From assembly GCF_963678635.1 (NCBI RefSeq), contig NC_087064.1, positions 59,528,338 to 59,592,337 of the forward strand: a stretch of 64,000 bases of DNA, read 5' to 3'. Below, one piece after another: positions 44,767 through 54,519 of this stretch. The stretch's first letter is position 1. The number at the start of each line of letters is the position of its first letter. A model generated the notes under the pieces. It was not told the origin of the DNA. It did no database searches and saw only the letters and a program-made list of their open reading frames with translations. Made by a program: the position numbers and the translations under genes. The stretch comes from Symsagittifera roscoffensis. Lineage: Eukaryota > Xenacoelomorpha > Acoela > Convolutidae.

Positions 44767-45262
44767 CTACAACAAATTCCTCATCATACTGGCTGGGGGT
44801 ATTGCCAATCCAACTGGATTCCGGGACATATAATCTATCAATCCCATTTTATTTCCCGCAAGATGTTTGAGATCAAAGTGAAATGGTATTAAACTATCCA
44901 TCCACCGTGTTAACCTACTCTGACTCCTTTTTGATCTTTCGCTTTCATTTAGGGCGCTAATTAAAGCTTGGTGATATGTAATGACGGTAAAATGTTTTCC
45001 ATACAGATAATATTTGAAATGTTCGATTGCCCAAACTACTCCTAATAATTCGAGTTCGTTTACGGAATATTTTTCCTCGAGAGAGTTCAAGAAACGTGAT
45101 GCGTACGCTATAGCTATCCAACCCTGTGGTGAATTTTGTTTTAACGCTGCCCCTAACCCTTTGTTAGATGCCTCACAAACTATGCGATTTTGTAAGTGCT
45201 GGTCAAAATGTTTAGTTTGAGTGATCGCAGCTACTAGTTTTAGTATGTTTTTGAAAGTTGTG
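44767..45262 (-). pseudogene. RNase H domain of the gypsy element
   Basis: Seen: RIVCEASNKGLGAAL, then YSVNELELLGVVWAIEHFKYYLYG, FTVITYHQALISAL and MDSLIPFHFDLKHLAGNK. The first is where the leading catalytic Asp usually lies and is Glu here; YHQ stands where DHQ is usual. A frame change near 45290 separates it from the reverse transcriptase. Confidence 0.8.
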
Positions 45263-46381
45263 TTATGTTCCGTGGACCACTCGAGTGGTTTTTTCTTTTC
45301 TGTGTTTTTTTAGCAAAGAACGGAGTGCAGCGGCTGCTTGTGCTAATTTTGTTATATAACTTGTGAGGTGGTGTATTGACCCCATAAAGCTTTTTAGTTG
45401 TTTAAATGCCTTTGGTGCTGTTAGTGTTTCTATTGCTTCGGTTTTCTTAATGAGTGGTGTCGTGCCTTCGCTATTAATGTTGAATCCTAACCAATCATTT
45501 TTTTTACAAGCAAACTTACATTTCTCAAGAGAAATCGCAAGATTTTCGTCATCTAATTTGTCCAACACTGCTTTCAGCTTCTGTTGATGTAGTTCGGTAG
45601 AGCCTTTCATAACTATCAGTATATCATCTAAGTATGCATGTGTGTTTGTGCAATTAGTCAGTGTTAGATCAATGGCTTTTTGGAATTCGGCTGGCATGTC
45701 CGTGAGGCCGTAAAATCCGGTTAGAAATTGATATGTTCCTGTTGCGTTGCCACCGATTAAGCTGAAATTGCACTGTTTGCGTGTTTTTGGATCCAGCGGG
45801 ATTTGAGTGTATGCATACTGATGGTCAAGTTTTGAAAACAACGTCCGTTTTGTTTTGCCTGCTTTTACTACTTGTGCATTGTTATCTAGTAATAGATCAA
45901 TATTGGGCATTTGATACTTGTTTTTATAAATAAATTTGTTGATTTTCTTTGAATCCAACGCAAGTTTGACTGTTTGATCTTTTTTTACAGTGATGACAAT
46001 TGGACTGATGAATTTTCTATCCGAACACTTATCCAATTTGATAATGTGTTTCTGATCAATCATTTTGTGTAGTTCTCCCTCCACACGTTCTTGTAAATGT
46101 ATCGGAATGCGGCGACCTTTTTGTTGTATCGGAACGAATTCTTTAATATACTGTGTTTTCCTTGTATGATTCTTGGATTTTCTAATACGTACGCACAGGC
46201 GTGCAAAATTTTCTTTGACCCATTGTATAATTGTTGGATCAGACTCTTTCTGTTCTCGTATGCCATGTACGTTTTGTTTTTGTTGTTCTTGGATTAGTTT
46301 AATACCGATTTGTGACAACAAGTTTCTTCCTATAATATTCGCTTTCTTATCATCGACTACGTCGAATGTAGCAGATTGCAC
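45263..46381 (-). CDS. Reverse transcriptase of the gypsy element
   Basis: Open for 372 codons. It begins inside the protease tail (KKANIIGRNLLSQIGI). Motifs: IVITVKKDQTVKLALDSKKI, SKLDHQYAYTQIPLD with catalytic Asp, YGLTDMPAEFQKAID, and HAYLDDILIV with both catalytic Asp residues, then LEKCKFACKKNDWLGF. The polymerase residues are intact. A frameshift after LRSLLKK ends the frame early (VVHGT), so RNase H is out of frame. Confidence 0.88.
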   Translation of the reverse strand: MQSATFDVVDDKKANIIGRNLLSQIGIKLIQEQQKQNVHGIREQKESDPTIIQWVKENFARLCVRIRKSKNHTRKTQYIKEFVPIQQKGRRIPIHLQERVEGELHKMIDQKHIIKLDKCSDRKFISPIVITVKKDQTVKLALDSKKINKFIYKNKYQMPNIDLLLDNNAQVVKAGKTKRTLFSKLDHQYAYTQIPLDPKTRKQCNFSLIGGNATGTYQFLTGFYGLTDMPAEFQKAIDLTLTNCTNTHAYLDDILIVMKGSTELHQQKLKAVLDKLDDENLAISLEKCKFACKKNDWLGFNINSEGTTPLIKKTEAIETLTAPKAFKQLKSFMGSIHHLTSYITKLAQAAAALRSLLKKHRKEKTTRVVHGT

Positions 46382-46747
46382 TTTCCAGCCCCCTGACTCG
46401 ATAGCAATAATAAATCTACCCTTTGGAACGATTGTTTCACCGTTATAGCACGTTATGTTTCGTGCGGTGTCTCCTGTTGGGATAGTTTTAAACGTTGCTT
46501 CTTTGTTATTTTGTTAAAGACGCGGTGCGGTTTTTTCGTTGAGAAAAGACATTGGGCTTCCCGAATCAGCAATAGCAAACAATTGTTCTGAATTCGTCTT
46601 TAATTTGGCAATGTGTCCGCTTAAGTCATGCTCAGCTAGTGTTCTTGTGTTTTTAATCTCGAATGATTCTGCGATTGGCATTACCGAAAAGTTATCTATT
46701 TGATAATCCTTCCAACTGTTGCTGGAAGAAAATTCGGCAAGTGCCAC
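46300..46747 (-). pseudogene. Aspartic protease of the gypsy element
   Basis: FAIADSGSPMSFLNE carries D-S-G, the retropepsin active site. A TAA stop lies soon after (after APRL, 46514-46516). Beyond it the frame continues through CYNGETIVPKGRFIIAIE to NIIGRNLLSQIGI, the conserved second half. A single nonsense change thus separates the two halves. Confidence 0.8.
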
Positions 46748-46799
46748 TGGATCGTTTACTGTTTCGAGACTTTCCGTCTCTAGCTCTTCCTGTTGATCT

Positions 46800-47795
46800 G
46801 TATCTTCCAGATAGTTTACTTGTGTGGAACGGCAAACTTTAGCGAAATGGCCCCGTTTGGCGGATTTGGCACAAATTTTATCTTTGGCGGGGTAGGACTG
46901 TAATTGGTTTTGATTATATTAATTTCCGCATTTGTAACACTGTTTTTGACTACCTGTATTGGTATTTCTCTGTTGCTCTCTGTTTTTTTGTGACCCACGT
47001 GTGAATGGTCGTCCTCAAGGTCCTCGTCCTCTTTGTGCGTTTTGATTGTTAGAGTAGTTAGCGCGACCCCGCGTGTTTAAGTTGTTATTCGGTTCTTGTT
47101 TTGGCGTAATTTGCTTTCCTCCGAAAGGATTGGTTTTCATGTTCGACTATGTTCAATTTGGTTCAATCAGGTACGACTATGTTCAATTTGGTTTTCTCAA
47201 CGTATGTGTCTTGTCGGGTCCTGGTTTCTGCTAACAATTCTTCAGCTATTTTGTCATTGTTCATGCGTGCGGTGAACATGTCTCGAACCCATTCATCCTC
47301 GCGATCCCCGAAATCCGCTCGTGATGCTAGTTCCACGAGGTCTGAGAGAAATTGTTCTAAACTCTGTTTTCTTTTGCTTTCGACAGATGAAATTGTACCT
47401 GTCGAAAGCTATTATTCTAGTTGTTACAAAAAATATCCTCGAGGGTTGTCATTAGTTCTTGTGTGGAGACAGTGTGTAATTCCAAATTGGGTCTTTTTTG
47501 TTGTATTTGTCTTTGTCCATCTGCTCTTAAGCATAAGAATATGTAACTGCGTACTTTTGCGTCGGCTTCGTTCCATTTGAATGAATTACAAAGTACTCCT
47601 TTCTCTCAAGCTATTATTACGTGGTTTCTCCTATAACTCTTTTCTCTTGGTTTCTGACTTCTCTATTCTTCTTTTGTGCCTCAGTTTCTCATGTGATTTC
47701 AACCTGTGATTATTGCTGCCAACTTGGACCACTCTAGTGGTGGTTCAACAGATGCCTTCTCCCAGAACGGGTTTACATTGAGTGGATTTTTGAGT
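46800..47795 (-). pseudogene. gag and nucleocapsid of the gypsy element
   Basis: Read from high coordinates: NPFWEKASVEPPLEWSK near the start, GVLCNSFKWNEADAKVRSY, FGDREDEWVRDMFTARMNND and KIAEELLAETRTRQD, typical of gag. A basic nucleocapsid region follows (RGRPFTRGSQKN), with CYKCGN, then ICAKSAKRGHFAKVC, a zinc knuckle in which a Ser stands where a Cys ligand is expected. Several stops and frame changes. Directly joined to the protease. Confidence 0.72.
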
Positions 47796-47813
47796 ATCCT
47801 GCTGGCTGCGCCA
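47796..47813 (-). other. Primer-binding site
   Basis: On the minus strand TGGCGCAGCCAGCAGGAT begins right after the LTR's TGACA end. TGG pairs with tRNA CCA. The rest would pair with a tRNA whose acceptor starts GCAGCCA; tRNA-Ser is a reasonable guess. Confidence 0.8.
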
Positions 47814-47843
47814 TGTCATACCTCAATGTATGATCTTCTAATT
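47814..47843 (-). repeat. Remnant of the 5' LTR (30 bp)
   Basis: Thirty bases starting TGTCATACCTCAATG are identical to 41477-41506. After them the host segment resumes at TTGATTCTG. The other ~226 bases of this LTR are missing, together with flanking host DNA. Confidence 0.88.
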
Positions 47844-48258
47844 TTGATTCTGTTTGATTATGTTCAAGATTGCTCGTATCAGGGCAAAAGCTTGAATATT
47901 CCGATTGCCATTTAAAGAGTCTTGAATAGTTTTTGATAATTCAAGTATGGGCAAAATTATGAGTTATAGGCTGACTATATTAAATTTTAAGTATTAGAGT
48001 TTGAGTCGTGTGAAGAATTTTGTAGAGCGGAATAATTCGCCGCGCGTTTGAATTATACAAAGAGCAGTTTAGTCAAGCTCGTAGCAGGATACTATAGTGG
48101 TGTGCACACCTGAATGAATCTCTGCATGAAAAGGGGTGTGCACACCTGACTGAACCCTGAGAGATCAGATATTTGTAAAATTGATCGGAGTACAAAAACT
48201 ATCCGAGAATGTATATTCCTCAATTTCTTTGAAAGTAAGGACAACAAGCTATCTGAAG
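47842..48258. repeat. Block with GGTGTGCACACC palindromes, copy B
   Basis: Counterpart of 30955-31397, with the same R1 relic and two palindromes (about 48099-48150). It marks the right edge of the duplication as far as copy A can show. Confidence 0.65.
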
Positions 48259-49535
48259 TCTTTAAAAGTGGTTTAGTTTGTGCTGTATTCATAAGCAATC
48301 TAGCACTGTTTGACCCAAAACGTCTTTATTGAACTTGTTTGAAACAATTTGGTTAAACACAGACAACCACTTTTGTTTCGTTTGGGTTGTTCAAAAATAG
48401 TAGTTTGATATCGAAATGATTAAAACAATTTTATCGTTTACAAATGTGGTAATTTTGAGAATTTTTTGAGTTTTGAGTACTAAAAATTTTACTCATTGTA
48501 CATGCTACTAAAAGGGTTTTTGTAAAAACATTGCTATGTCAAAAAATCAATTTCAACACTTCTTCTGCCGAAAAATTTTAAATAATGTTAGAAGTATAGC
48601 AAAGAGCGATCCAGCAGAAAAAAAAGATATTTTATTATTCGCTAAAACGACATATCCCTGAAACGACCCCAAACAAAACTAATTAAAGACAGTAGTTAAC
48701 ATGCAAACATAATACTTCAAAGCGAAACATTTTTATAGTATGTTGACTTCCAACCGAATCAAAGAGTGAAACATTTCCATTATTGAGGTTTTAAGAGGAA
48801 AAAAGCCTGCTGCGCTCTGATTGGATAATAAATAATGCGTTTAAGCAAGAGAACGCTCTCCTTTGAATTGGTTCAGTTTATGTGAAGTAGCCCACTTGGG
48901 CCAAAATTTGTAGGAACATTGTTAACCTGAGTTTATTTCAGAGAAAATAATGGCATTAGAAAGACTAAAAGATTTGCCCTGATACGAGCAGTCTTGTCAT
49001 TTTTCACAAAAAACCGACAAATCTTTTCGTTACATTTTTGTTTTCGGCAACAAGTTTGAGTTGTGTTCAATTTTTATCGAAAAGTTTTTGAAGAAAGCGA
49101 GGTAGATTTTACGAAAAGTCGGACATTTTTTCTAATTGTAGAAAGCTAACTCGTTGTCAGGATTGCCAGGGACGAATCCAAGGTTTTTTTTCGAGGGGAG
49201 GGGAATTTAAAAACAGGTCAAATTCTGCGTCGACTTTTTTAGATCGATTTTTTTTTTCGATTTCCCGATTTCTCCCAAATCACTATAGAAACCCTATTTT
49301 GACCTATTTTTTTAGTCTTAAAATAGTATCAAAGAGGGACACTTTGAGCCGCTAGGGGTTCGAATCCCTTGGGCGGGAAGGAAAGCATCCGTCCCCACGC
49401 GACCTCCCAAAATCCGCTACTGGTTATTGTCAATCTCATTGCACCTCAGTGTTGAATTATAGCATCCACGTTTACGTTCAAAAAGCCCATCACAGTCCAA
49501 AGATTGGTCGAAAAACAAGTACCATAATTTTTCAG
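48259..49535. other. Region ahead of gene copy 3 exon 2
   Basis: No exon recognised; I looked for a nearer signal-peptide exon and found none. An R1 end relic lies at 48970-48998 (GCCCTGATACGAGCAGTCTT). Confidence 0.4.
49353..49380 (+). repeat. tRNA T-arm-like relic
   Basis: AGGGGTTCGAATCCCTT is a perfect T stem-loop with a consensus B box. No A box or acceptor stem can be found upstream, so it is a fragment, perhaps from a SINE. Confidence 0.5.
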
Positions 49536-49720
49536 CTCACAAGTTTACGCAGAGGGGAATACTGAATACATGGCTGACGATTCAATGGATGATGACATCA
49601 CTTTCTTCTGTCTGAATTGTGGGGAGGGGGCGAGTGAGTGCTGCAGTGGAGTGATGGGACTTCCCTTCTGCTGTGACGAAAATTTATATGCTGTCCAGAA
49701 AATGACTTGGGCAGCTTCAG
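49536..49720 (+). CDS. Copy 3 exon 2
   Basis: Acceptor AATTTTTCAG; donor TCAG|GTACCG. Encodes SQVYAEGNTEYMADDSMDDD, then the first Cys block. An internal Met lies in this exon, but without an upstream leader the product would not be secreted. Confidence 0.8.
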
Positions 49721-50981
49721 GTACCGAATGTTACTTGAAAGTTTAGCCAAAAGAGCACTTTCCCAAAAAAACTCAATTAGCTATTTAGATTGTGTTGTTT
49801 GATCTAAACTTTACAAAAAACCTAATTTAAATTTTTTCCTCAATTATATTCACGGCTCACATTTTGATTGAGTTTTTGTCTTCGCCGAGTGTTTGTTTTT
49901 CCATCAAATTTGATTAAAGCCCGCATTTATTTAAATTTTTTTGTTTGCTCAACCACCCCATGTACACCATAACTTGCGCTCTCATCATTTGAATATAAAA
50001 TATTGATGGGTAGTTTTTAGATAACAGTTGCTAGTCAACAGGCATTTGTGAATGATTTGACTGTCAGATTTGAGAATACTTTAATTAGTGACTGAAAATT
50101 GTCGGCGGCAAAGACTCAAGATTTGCAAATTTGCAGAAACTTAAAAAAATATTTTGAATTCATTTTAAAGATATCAAGCCCACAGGATGATTGAATACTC
50201 CTGGGTGTTAACGGTACTAGTTATGATAAAACTCCACATCTGCAATCATCTGTTATGATAAATTTTAGAAGCTGAAAAGCTCTCCACTGACCGCCATCTG
50301 GTCACGTGTCAATCTAGTGACCAGTGCCCAACTACCGCCAGTGAAATACTGAAAATTGTAGATGAAAATGCGGGTGGGGACTACTGTTGTCCCTTGGGCA
50401 ACATTTGCTGCCCATTTGGATCCTACTTTGAGGAGATATTCCTCATGCTCAGTTATACATTCGGAGGCCCCATCATCTTCAGGCGAGCAAATTTGCTTCA
50501 GTTTTTTTTGAAATTAACATCTAATGCTTCTATAAATACTGAAAAACATTTGGGAAAAAACTTATTCTAAGCAAAAAACAAAAATAAGTTCTAACAAAGG
50601 GCGTTTTCCAATCAGCAATTAGGCAAAACCCTGCACCAATCAAAAGTGTACAAATAAGCAGTATTTTGTTTTTAAAAACAACACTTTTGAGAGGGAAAAA
50701 TCAGAAAATGTAAAACAATCGAATAGGTAATAGATCTAAAAGATCATGAAAAAAGCTTCCGTTTTTTCAGCATCCTCCTGTTTTTGTTGGGATGTGCGAT
50801 ATTCACTATCTGCTTCTGTGTGTGGTGCGCAGGGAGTCGTAAGAATAACCGAGGAACGGTCTTGACTCAAGGTGGAGTGGCAACAGGAGTCGTGTTGCAG
50901 CCGTCGTCAACACCGGCTCTTGGATTTTCGTCGGATGGCATGCCAACATACCAGAGATTGGAGAATGACCAAGACTGTTAG
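49536..50981 (+). CDS. Gene copy 3: Cys-rich single-pass membrane protein, exons 2-4
   Basis: Exons 49536-49720, 50269-50482 and 50771-50981 stay open when joined and have the same phases as gene 1. Order: acidic linker, FFCLNCGEGASECCSGVMGL, PFCCDENLYAVQK, HLVTCQSSDQC, GGDYCCPLGNICCPFGSY, helix from PIIFSILLFLLGCAIFTI, CFCVWC, basic SRKNNRG, and a tail ending DGMPTYQRLENDQDC, with YQRL as sorting signal. It has 12 ectodomain Cys against 13 in gene 1 (NYC is replaced by IFL). Its first exon is probably 32564-32625. The second intron here begins GC, not GT. AATAAA follows 32 bases after the stop, which supports a functional 3' end. Confidence 0.8.
50269..50482 (+). CDS. Copy 3 exon 3, ending at a GC donor
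   Basis: Acceptor AAATTTTAG. Ends ATCATCTTCAG|GCGAGC. Shifting to any nearby GT breaks the frame or the match to gene 1, whose donor at the same codon is CAG|GTTCGA. So a GC-AG intron is the simplest reading. Confidence 0.8.
50771..50981 (+). CDS. Copy 3 exon 4
   Basis: Acceptor GTTTTTTCAG; stop TAG. Encodes the helix and a tail rich in Gly/Thr/Val (TVLTQGGVATGVVLQPS) that is shared with copy 2. Confidence 0.82.
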
Positions 50982-51012
50982 AAAACGGAAAGACCAAAAA
51001 CTGATGACTGAA

Positions 51013-51018
51013 AATAAA
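51013..51018 (+). terminator. Polyadenylation signal of copy 3
   Basis: AATAAA, 32 bases after the stop. The matching position in the copy 2 pseudogene reads AATTTA. Confidence 0.65.
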
Positions 51019-51710
51019 GACTTATAACGAATTAACAAACAATAGAGAGCTTGTTGACTGCCAAAAATCGAACTAAAATTTTTAAAATACACTAAAACAA
51101 TAAAATAGATATATCAGCTTACTTCGCGTAACCAACGTCGAAATAGAAAATATCGTAACAATTTTTACAATTTAAAAGAAGACGTAGGCTTGTTATTGAC
51201 TCGAATTTCGTTCGTACTGGTTCGACCGAGCAATTAATGTCCAGATGGCAATGCGAACAACTTACTGCAGAAGTTAATAACAAAAGCATGTCAGCACCTC
51301 ACGCAAAAATCAATCGTACCTCATCATTTTTTCAAAAATAGTCTAAGAGTGGCTCAAATCCTAGCTTTAAGGAATGCAAAGAGAGGGTTTTGATCCAAAA
51401 AATGTCGCATTAGTCTTCTTAGCTCGATTCGAAAAATATTCGATAGCTCGACCAATGATTTGTCCTGCAAAAAAAAAATATTCTATAAAAAGAAAAAGTT
51501 TAGTTTCTTACATACAAATATTGTGCTCATAATTGTTTCTTTTTTCCAATGTTGTTTTCCAAGGCTTTGTGATATTGTGGGGGTTTTCGCTGATCAAGCA
51601 TGGTTCAAGACTGATGAATTGAAACTTCACATTGACATGTTACGAATCAGAGTGACTATCAAAATCAATTGTGACTTCACTAATGATGTAATAAAGTGCA
51701 GTAAAGTTGC

Positions 51711-51983
51711 CTAAGCAGCATTCTCCTCGGCCACGACTTGAGCTGAAGCTGAGGGCGCGTTTGAGTCCAGCGAGAAAACGCATGCGAGTGCACTAATTGA
51801 GCGATCAAAGGTTGTCATCCCATCTCGTCCAGGTGATTTGCTCTGACTTGTCCCAAAGGCCATATTCCTCGCGGCGCCGGATCTGTCAAAATCCAGACTA
51901 CATCCCCTTTTTGTAGCAGTAGTCCTAGGCTTCAGTTTGTTCGCTTCAACAAGATGTTTAATTTTTCCTTTCGTAGTCTTCAC
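51711..51983 (-). pseudogene. BEL/Pao integrase C-terminal remnant
   Basis: One minus-strand frame reads GDVVWILTDPAPRGIWPLGQ, the signature of the domain at the end of BEL/Pao integrases (DUF5641: D-x-x-PRG-x-WPLG-x-V). In another frame GRDGM follows, as in that family, so a frameshift lies between. The stretch is GC-richer than its neighbours. The rest of the element is not recognisable in 52.0-53.4 kb. Confidence 0.65.
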
Positions 51984-53450
51984 CAGATGTGGCTAAGTAG
52001 TTGTTGCTGTTAAGGCCATTTTTCCAAGCAGAGTGGTAGCCGATAGTCAAATATTCAGAGTGGTAAGCTGCTCAAGGTAAACTACGGTAAAAATTCAATC
52101 GGGATGAGTAACTCTACAATTCCGTTATATCAATAATAACTGCAAGAGGTCTGGAGTATAACATTGATTCTGTTTCAGTCAGAAAAGTATTGAAAATTCT
52201 AGCAGAAATTTTAGATCCAAGAAAAATCAAGATAGTTCATTTTGAAAATTGGATTAATCGCTCCTAGGCACCACAGAAATAGGTGTTGCCTAAATTTATA
52301 TTTGGTTTCCTGATGGCTAGTTTGGTTTCAATTTTCTTTTCGCCGTGTCCTTCAAGGTTTTTTTCTGAGTTCATTATTATCTTCTACGAAATGTTTTCAA
52401 GTGTTACCGTAAACATTTTTAGGTGTACCTTTTCTTGTTGTGAATCGGGAAGCGGGGAATTGCATTAGGAAAAGTATCAAAGTTTAATTTTGAACAAGGC
52501 TCTAGATGAGCTGCTCTTGTTTTAAGACGGTTTAAATGATGGCTTTGTGTTTGTCGTTTGCTGTCCGTTTTCAAAGAAGAATGGTCCAAAAAAGTGTACT
52601 CCCGTTTTGATGGTAAGACTCATTTGGAGAATAAATTGAAGTGGAAAAGATACTCCTGTATTGGAAAATCCGACTCAATTTTGGAAACCGCGACGATGAG
52701 AGAGGTGCCATAAATGGCTGTAGAATATTATGCATCGTACCGTCTGCAAATGAAACAATTAGAAAGTACACCGGGCACTGCTAGGCAAACATCATTTATG
52801 TAGTAGCTATGTTGTATGATAGCCTGGACATTTTTTGAGCCCTGATGTATGCAATTTTGATGTGCGTGTTGAAGGTAAAGTTTTGTTATTGCCTTTTTTG
52901 AAACCAGAAATTTTGGAAACCTTGCATCCTCTTCGATTTTAGGAGCAAAGTGTAATCGACTTCGAGCTCATAGAAGAGACTTTTGATTAGGAAGAGATCC
53001 AATGAATCAATTTATCATTACCGTCAATTTTGTTTTAGTTTGATAATTTTTTAACAATAAAGACTGGGAGGCAACTGAAACTGACAAGATTCAAAGTAGT
53101 AAAGTCTAGCTATTTAAATATCTGTAGTATTGCCTATGTGTTGTACATATTGATCAGTTGGATTTGGGTTCAGATCGGTTTTGTTTTTTAGGTTTTTGTC
53201 TTTAACTTTATAAATAAAACTCATAAAACTAGCTAAAATTAAAAAGGCTTGTTTCATGGAGAAAACCGCTGTTGAACATTGAAAATTGACTCAATCAAAG
53301 AACGTTTTTATGATCTTTTTTCTTCTTTAAAACCCGCTAACAACAACCAAAACGTAGTTGGCATTCCTAAAAAAGTTTCTGCTGAAAAACTTGGTAAATA
53401 TTGATATACGGATATACCCCTTAAAATTAATCCAAATAACTAATCTTAAA
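51984..53450. other. Unassigned, AT-rich
   Basis: Expected position for the upstream part of the BEL/Pao remnant on the minus strand, but I see only short broken frames. No repeats or RNA genes recognised. Confidence 0.4.
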
Positions 53451-53469
53451 ACTAATCCAGATTTTACTT

Positions 53470-54490
53470 GAAAAAAGAGGGCTGACAGCCCGAATATTTA
53501 ATGAAGCAAAAAATGCCAAAAAGTGCAAATTAAAAGCAGTTGGCATCCTGCAAATTAAATAAGTAGTTAGCATCACAAAGTTTATGCTCAGAATACTCAT
53601 ATACACCCTTTCGTACTAAAAAAACATGACATTTTTCCTACATAATTGAACTGCACTTACTTGAAAATGCAGGCTTGATAGTACGAACGTAAGCCAAGCA
53701 AAAGTAAGGCAAAAAGGGTTTAAAGACAACTATAAACGCACTTAGCATCCTTTCAATTAAGTTAGTGACAAAAACTGGCAAAAAGAGTAAAAAAATTTCT
53801 TCTAAAATGGACTGCTTATCTTTTAATATGCACGGCTGATAGTCCAAGTGCTTCTATAACTGCATTCGTTTTGATAAACACAGAAAATGGCAAAAAAGAG
53901 AGTTTAACGATAGTTGTAAGCCCATTTGGCATTTTTAAGAAAATTTAGGCTCAAAATAATGGCAAAAATTGGAAAAATTCCCCTCCTTTGTACAAAAAAA
54001 AACAAAAATATTTATTTTTTCTCGCAAATTGGACTAATTTGTTTCAAAAATGCAGGGCTGATAGCCCAAGCAATATCTCAAGTAAGAACTTACCAAACGC
54101 ATTTCACATCCTTCCATCAAATTTTGTGCTCAGAAAATTAAAGAAACTTGGATTTAGCCCACCAACAGATAAAAATTGAAAATGAAAGTTTTTAGAGAAT
54201 TGGACTGGTTTTACTTTTAAAAGTAGGGAAGAGAGCCCGAGCGTTGAAGCAAAACAAAAAATGGCGTAAAGTGCGATTTTAAAGACAATTATAAACGTAT
54301 TTGGCATCTTCTTAATTAAATGTATGCTAAAAAAAATTGGAGAAAATTCACTATATTCACCCTGAAGGATAAAATTGGACTGCTTTCTCTTAAAGATGCA
54401 GAGTTGATAGGCCAAGCGTTTGGTGAAGCAAGGAAATATCAAAAAGTGGAGAACTAACAGTAGTTAGAAACGGAGTTGGCAAAGGAAAAA
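53470..54490. repeat. Satellite of about 175 bp, six diverged units
   Basis: The landmark GGGCTGATAGCCCAAGC (or variants) recurs near 53484, 53671, 53835, 54053, 54230 and 54404, spaced 164-218 bases. Units also share AAAATGGCAAAAAG, TTTGGCATC and AATTGGACTG. It abuts the Polinton's minus-strand genes. Arrays near the ends occur in some Polintons, so it may belong to the element. Confidence 0.7.
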
Positions 54491-54519
54491 ATAGCAGATT
54501 TTTAAGCAACCATTTCGTA

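Larger units (their letters stand above)
41477..47843 (-). mobile_element. Ty3/gypsy LTR retrotransposon, one LTR nearly deleted
   Basis: On the minus strand: LTR remnant, primer-binding site, gag with zinc knuckle, protease, reverse transcriptase, RNase H, integrase, an extra C-terminal region, polypurine tract and a 256-bp 3' LTR. Domain order PR-RT-RH-INT marks Ty3/gypsy. Coding parts have several stops and frameshifts, yet long stretches are open, so the copy is dead but fairly young. It sits in the duplicated segment; copy A shows the site without it. Confidence 0.9.
31604..48258 (+). repeat. Segmental duplication, copy B (expanded)
   Basis: Same order as copy A but with about five units of the 1-kb array, a non-LTR retrotransposon in one unit and a Ty3/gypsy element near its right end. 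Roughly 165 bases found in copy A (30775-30950) are missing at the gypsy insertion. Differences in the shared parts are scattered single bases and small indels. Confidence 0.82.
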
